From Leifsonia sp. 1010 (lineage in GTDB: Bacteria > Actinomycetota > Actinomycetes > Actinomycetales > Microbacteriaceae), in assembly GCF_031455295.1 (NCBI RefSeq), contig NZ_JAVDSL010000001.1, forward strand, positions 1,860,001-1,924,000: a stretch of DNA of 64,000 nt, given 5' to 3'. Each line of letters starts with the position of its first letter. Positions within the stretch are counted from its first letter, which is position 1. The position numbers and the translations under genes were made by a program. A model generated the notes under the pieces. It was not told where the DNA came from. It ran no database searches and saw only the letters and a program-made list of their open reading frames with translations. Positions 63,919-64,000 of the stretch are shown piece after piece.

Positions 63919-64000
63919 GCGTTCACCGCCGGCAGCTGGGCCCGCACGCGCTGCAGCCGCTGATCCAGCGCGACGAGGTGCTGGTACGCGGCCTCGGTGC
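63915..64000 (-). CDS. C-terminal end of a DUF4129-type protein, cut by the window
   Basis: Only the last 28 codons are present, ending ALDQRLQRVRAQLPAVNA. The GTGA overlap with the DUF4350 gene and the usual order of this cluster suggest a DUF4129 domain protein, but the fragment itself is too short to prove it. Confidence 0.55.
   Translation of the reverse strand, partial: TEAAYQHLVALDQRLQRVRAQLPAVNA

Overview
The window is high-GC DNA from an actinobacterium. Gene content and order suggest a member of the Micrococcales close to Microbacteriaceae (Leifsonia-like); this is an inference, because no rRNA or marker comparison was possible. Genes are densely packed, GTG starts and 1-4 base stop/start overlaps are common, and many genes lie directly behind a TANNNT-type -10 box with the start codon at the expected transcription start (leaderless mRNAs). 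No tRNA, rRNA, CRISPR array, insertion sequence or phage gene was recognised.

The left flank (1-9.4 kb) holds the end of a sensor kinase and its membrane partner. After it comes a block with the gene content, and broadly the order, of Mycobacterium tuberculosis Rv3275c-Rv3281: acyl-CoA carboxylase epsilon and beta subunits, biotin ligase, a PH-domain membrane protein, GtrA, purK, purE, and an LCP cell-wall ligase. The right flank (44.1-57.7 kb) matches the next part of that block: manA, an acyl-CoA dehydrogenase, galE, whiB, a large membrane glycosyltransferase, a metallopeptidase-like protein, a DUF3499 protein, manB and ahcY.

Between the flanks, about 9.5-44 kb is a cell-surface polysaccharide locus. 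It encodes the complete dTDP-L-rhamnose pathway (rmlA, B, C, D) and at least ten glycosyltransferases or related proteins, including an RgpF-WbsX fusion and a GT2-GT4 fusion. It also has a Wzm/Wzt ABC exporter with a C-terminal cargo domain, a MOP-type flippase, two O-antigen-ligase/polymerase-like proteins and three tandem DUF2142 membrane proteins. A polyprenyl-phosphate sugar synthase is paired with a DUF2304 protein, and there is an acyltransferase. Two less familiar members are a secreted protein with four 100-residue repeats and a 78-residue coiled-coil protein ending in the SWRxTxPLR tail normally found on glycosyltransferases. The expected product is a rhamnose-rich wall glycan, attached to peptidoglycan perhaps by the LCP protein.

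The right end (57.7-64 kb) carries a cyclase-family hydrolase and the common actinobacterial RDD / SpoIIM / DUF58 / MoxR / DUF4350 / DUF4129 cluster, with the last gene cut by the window edge.
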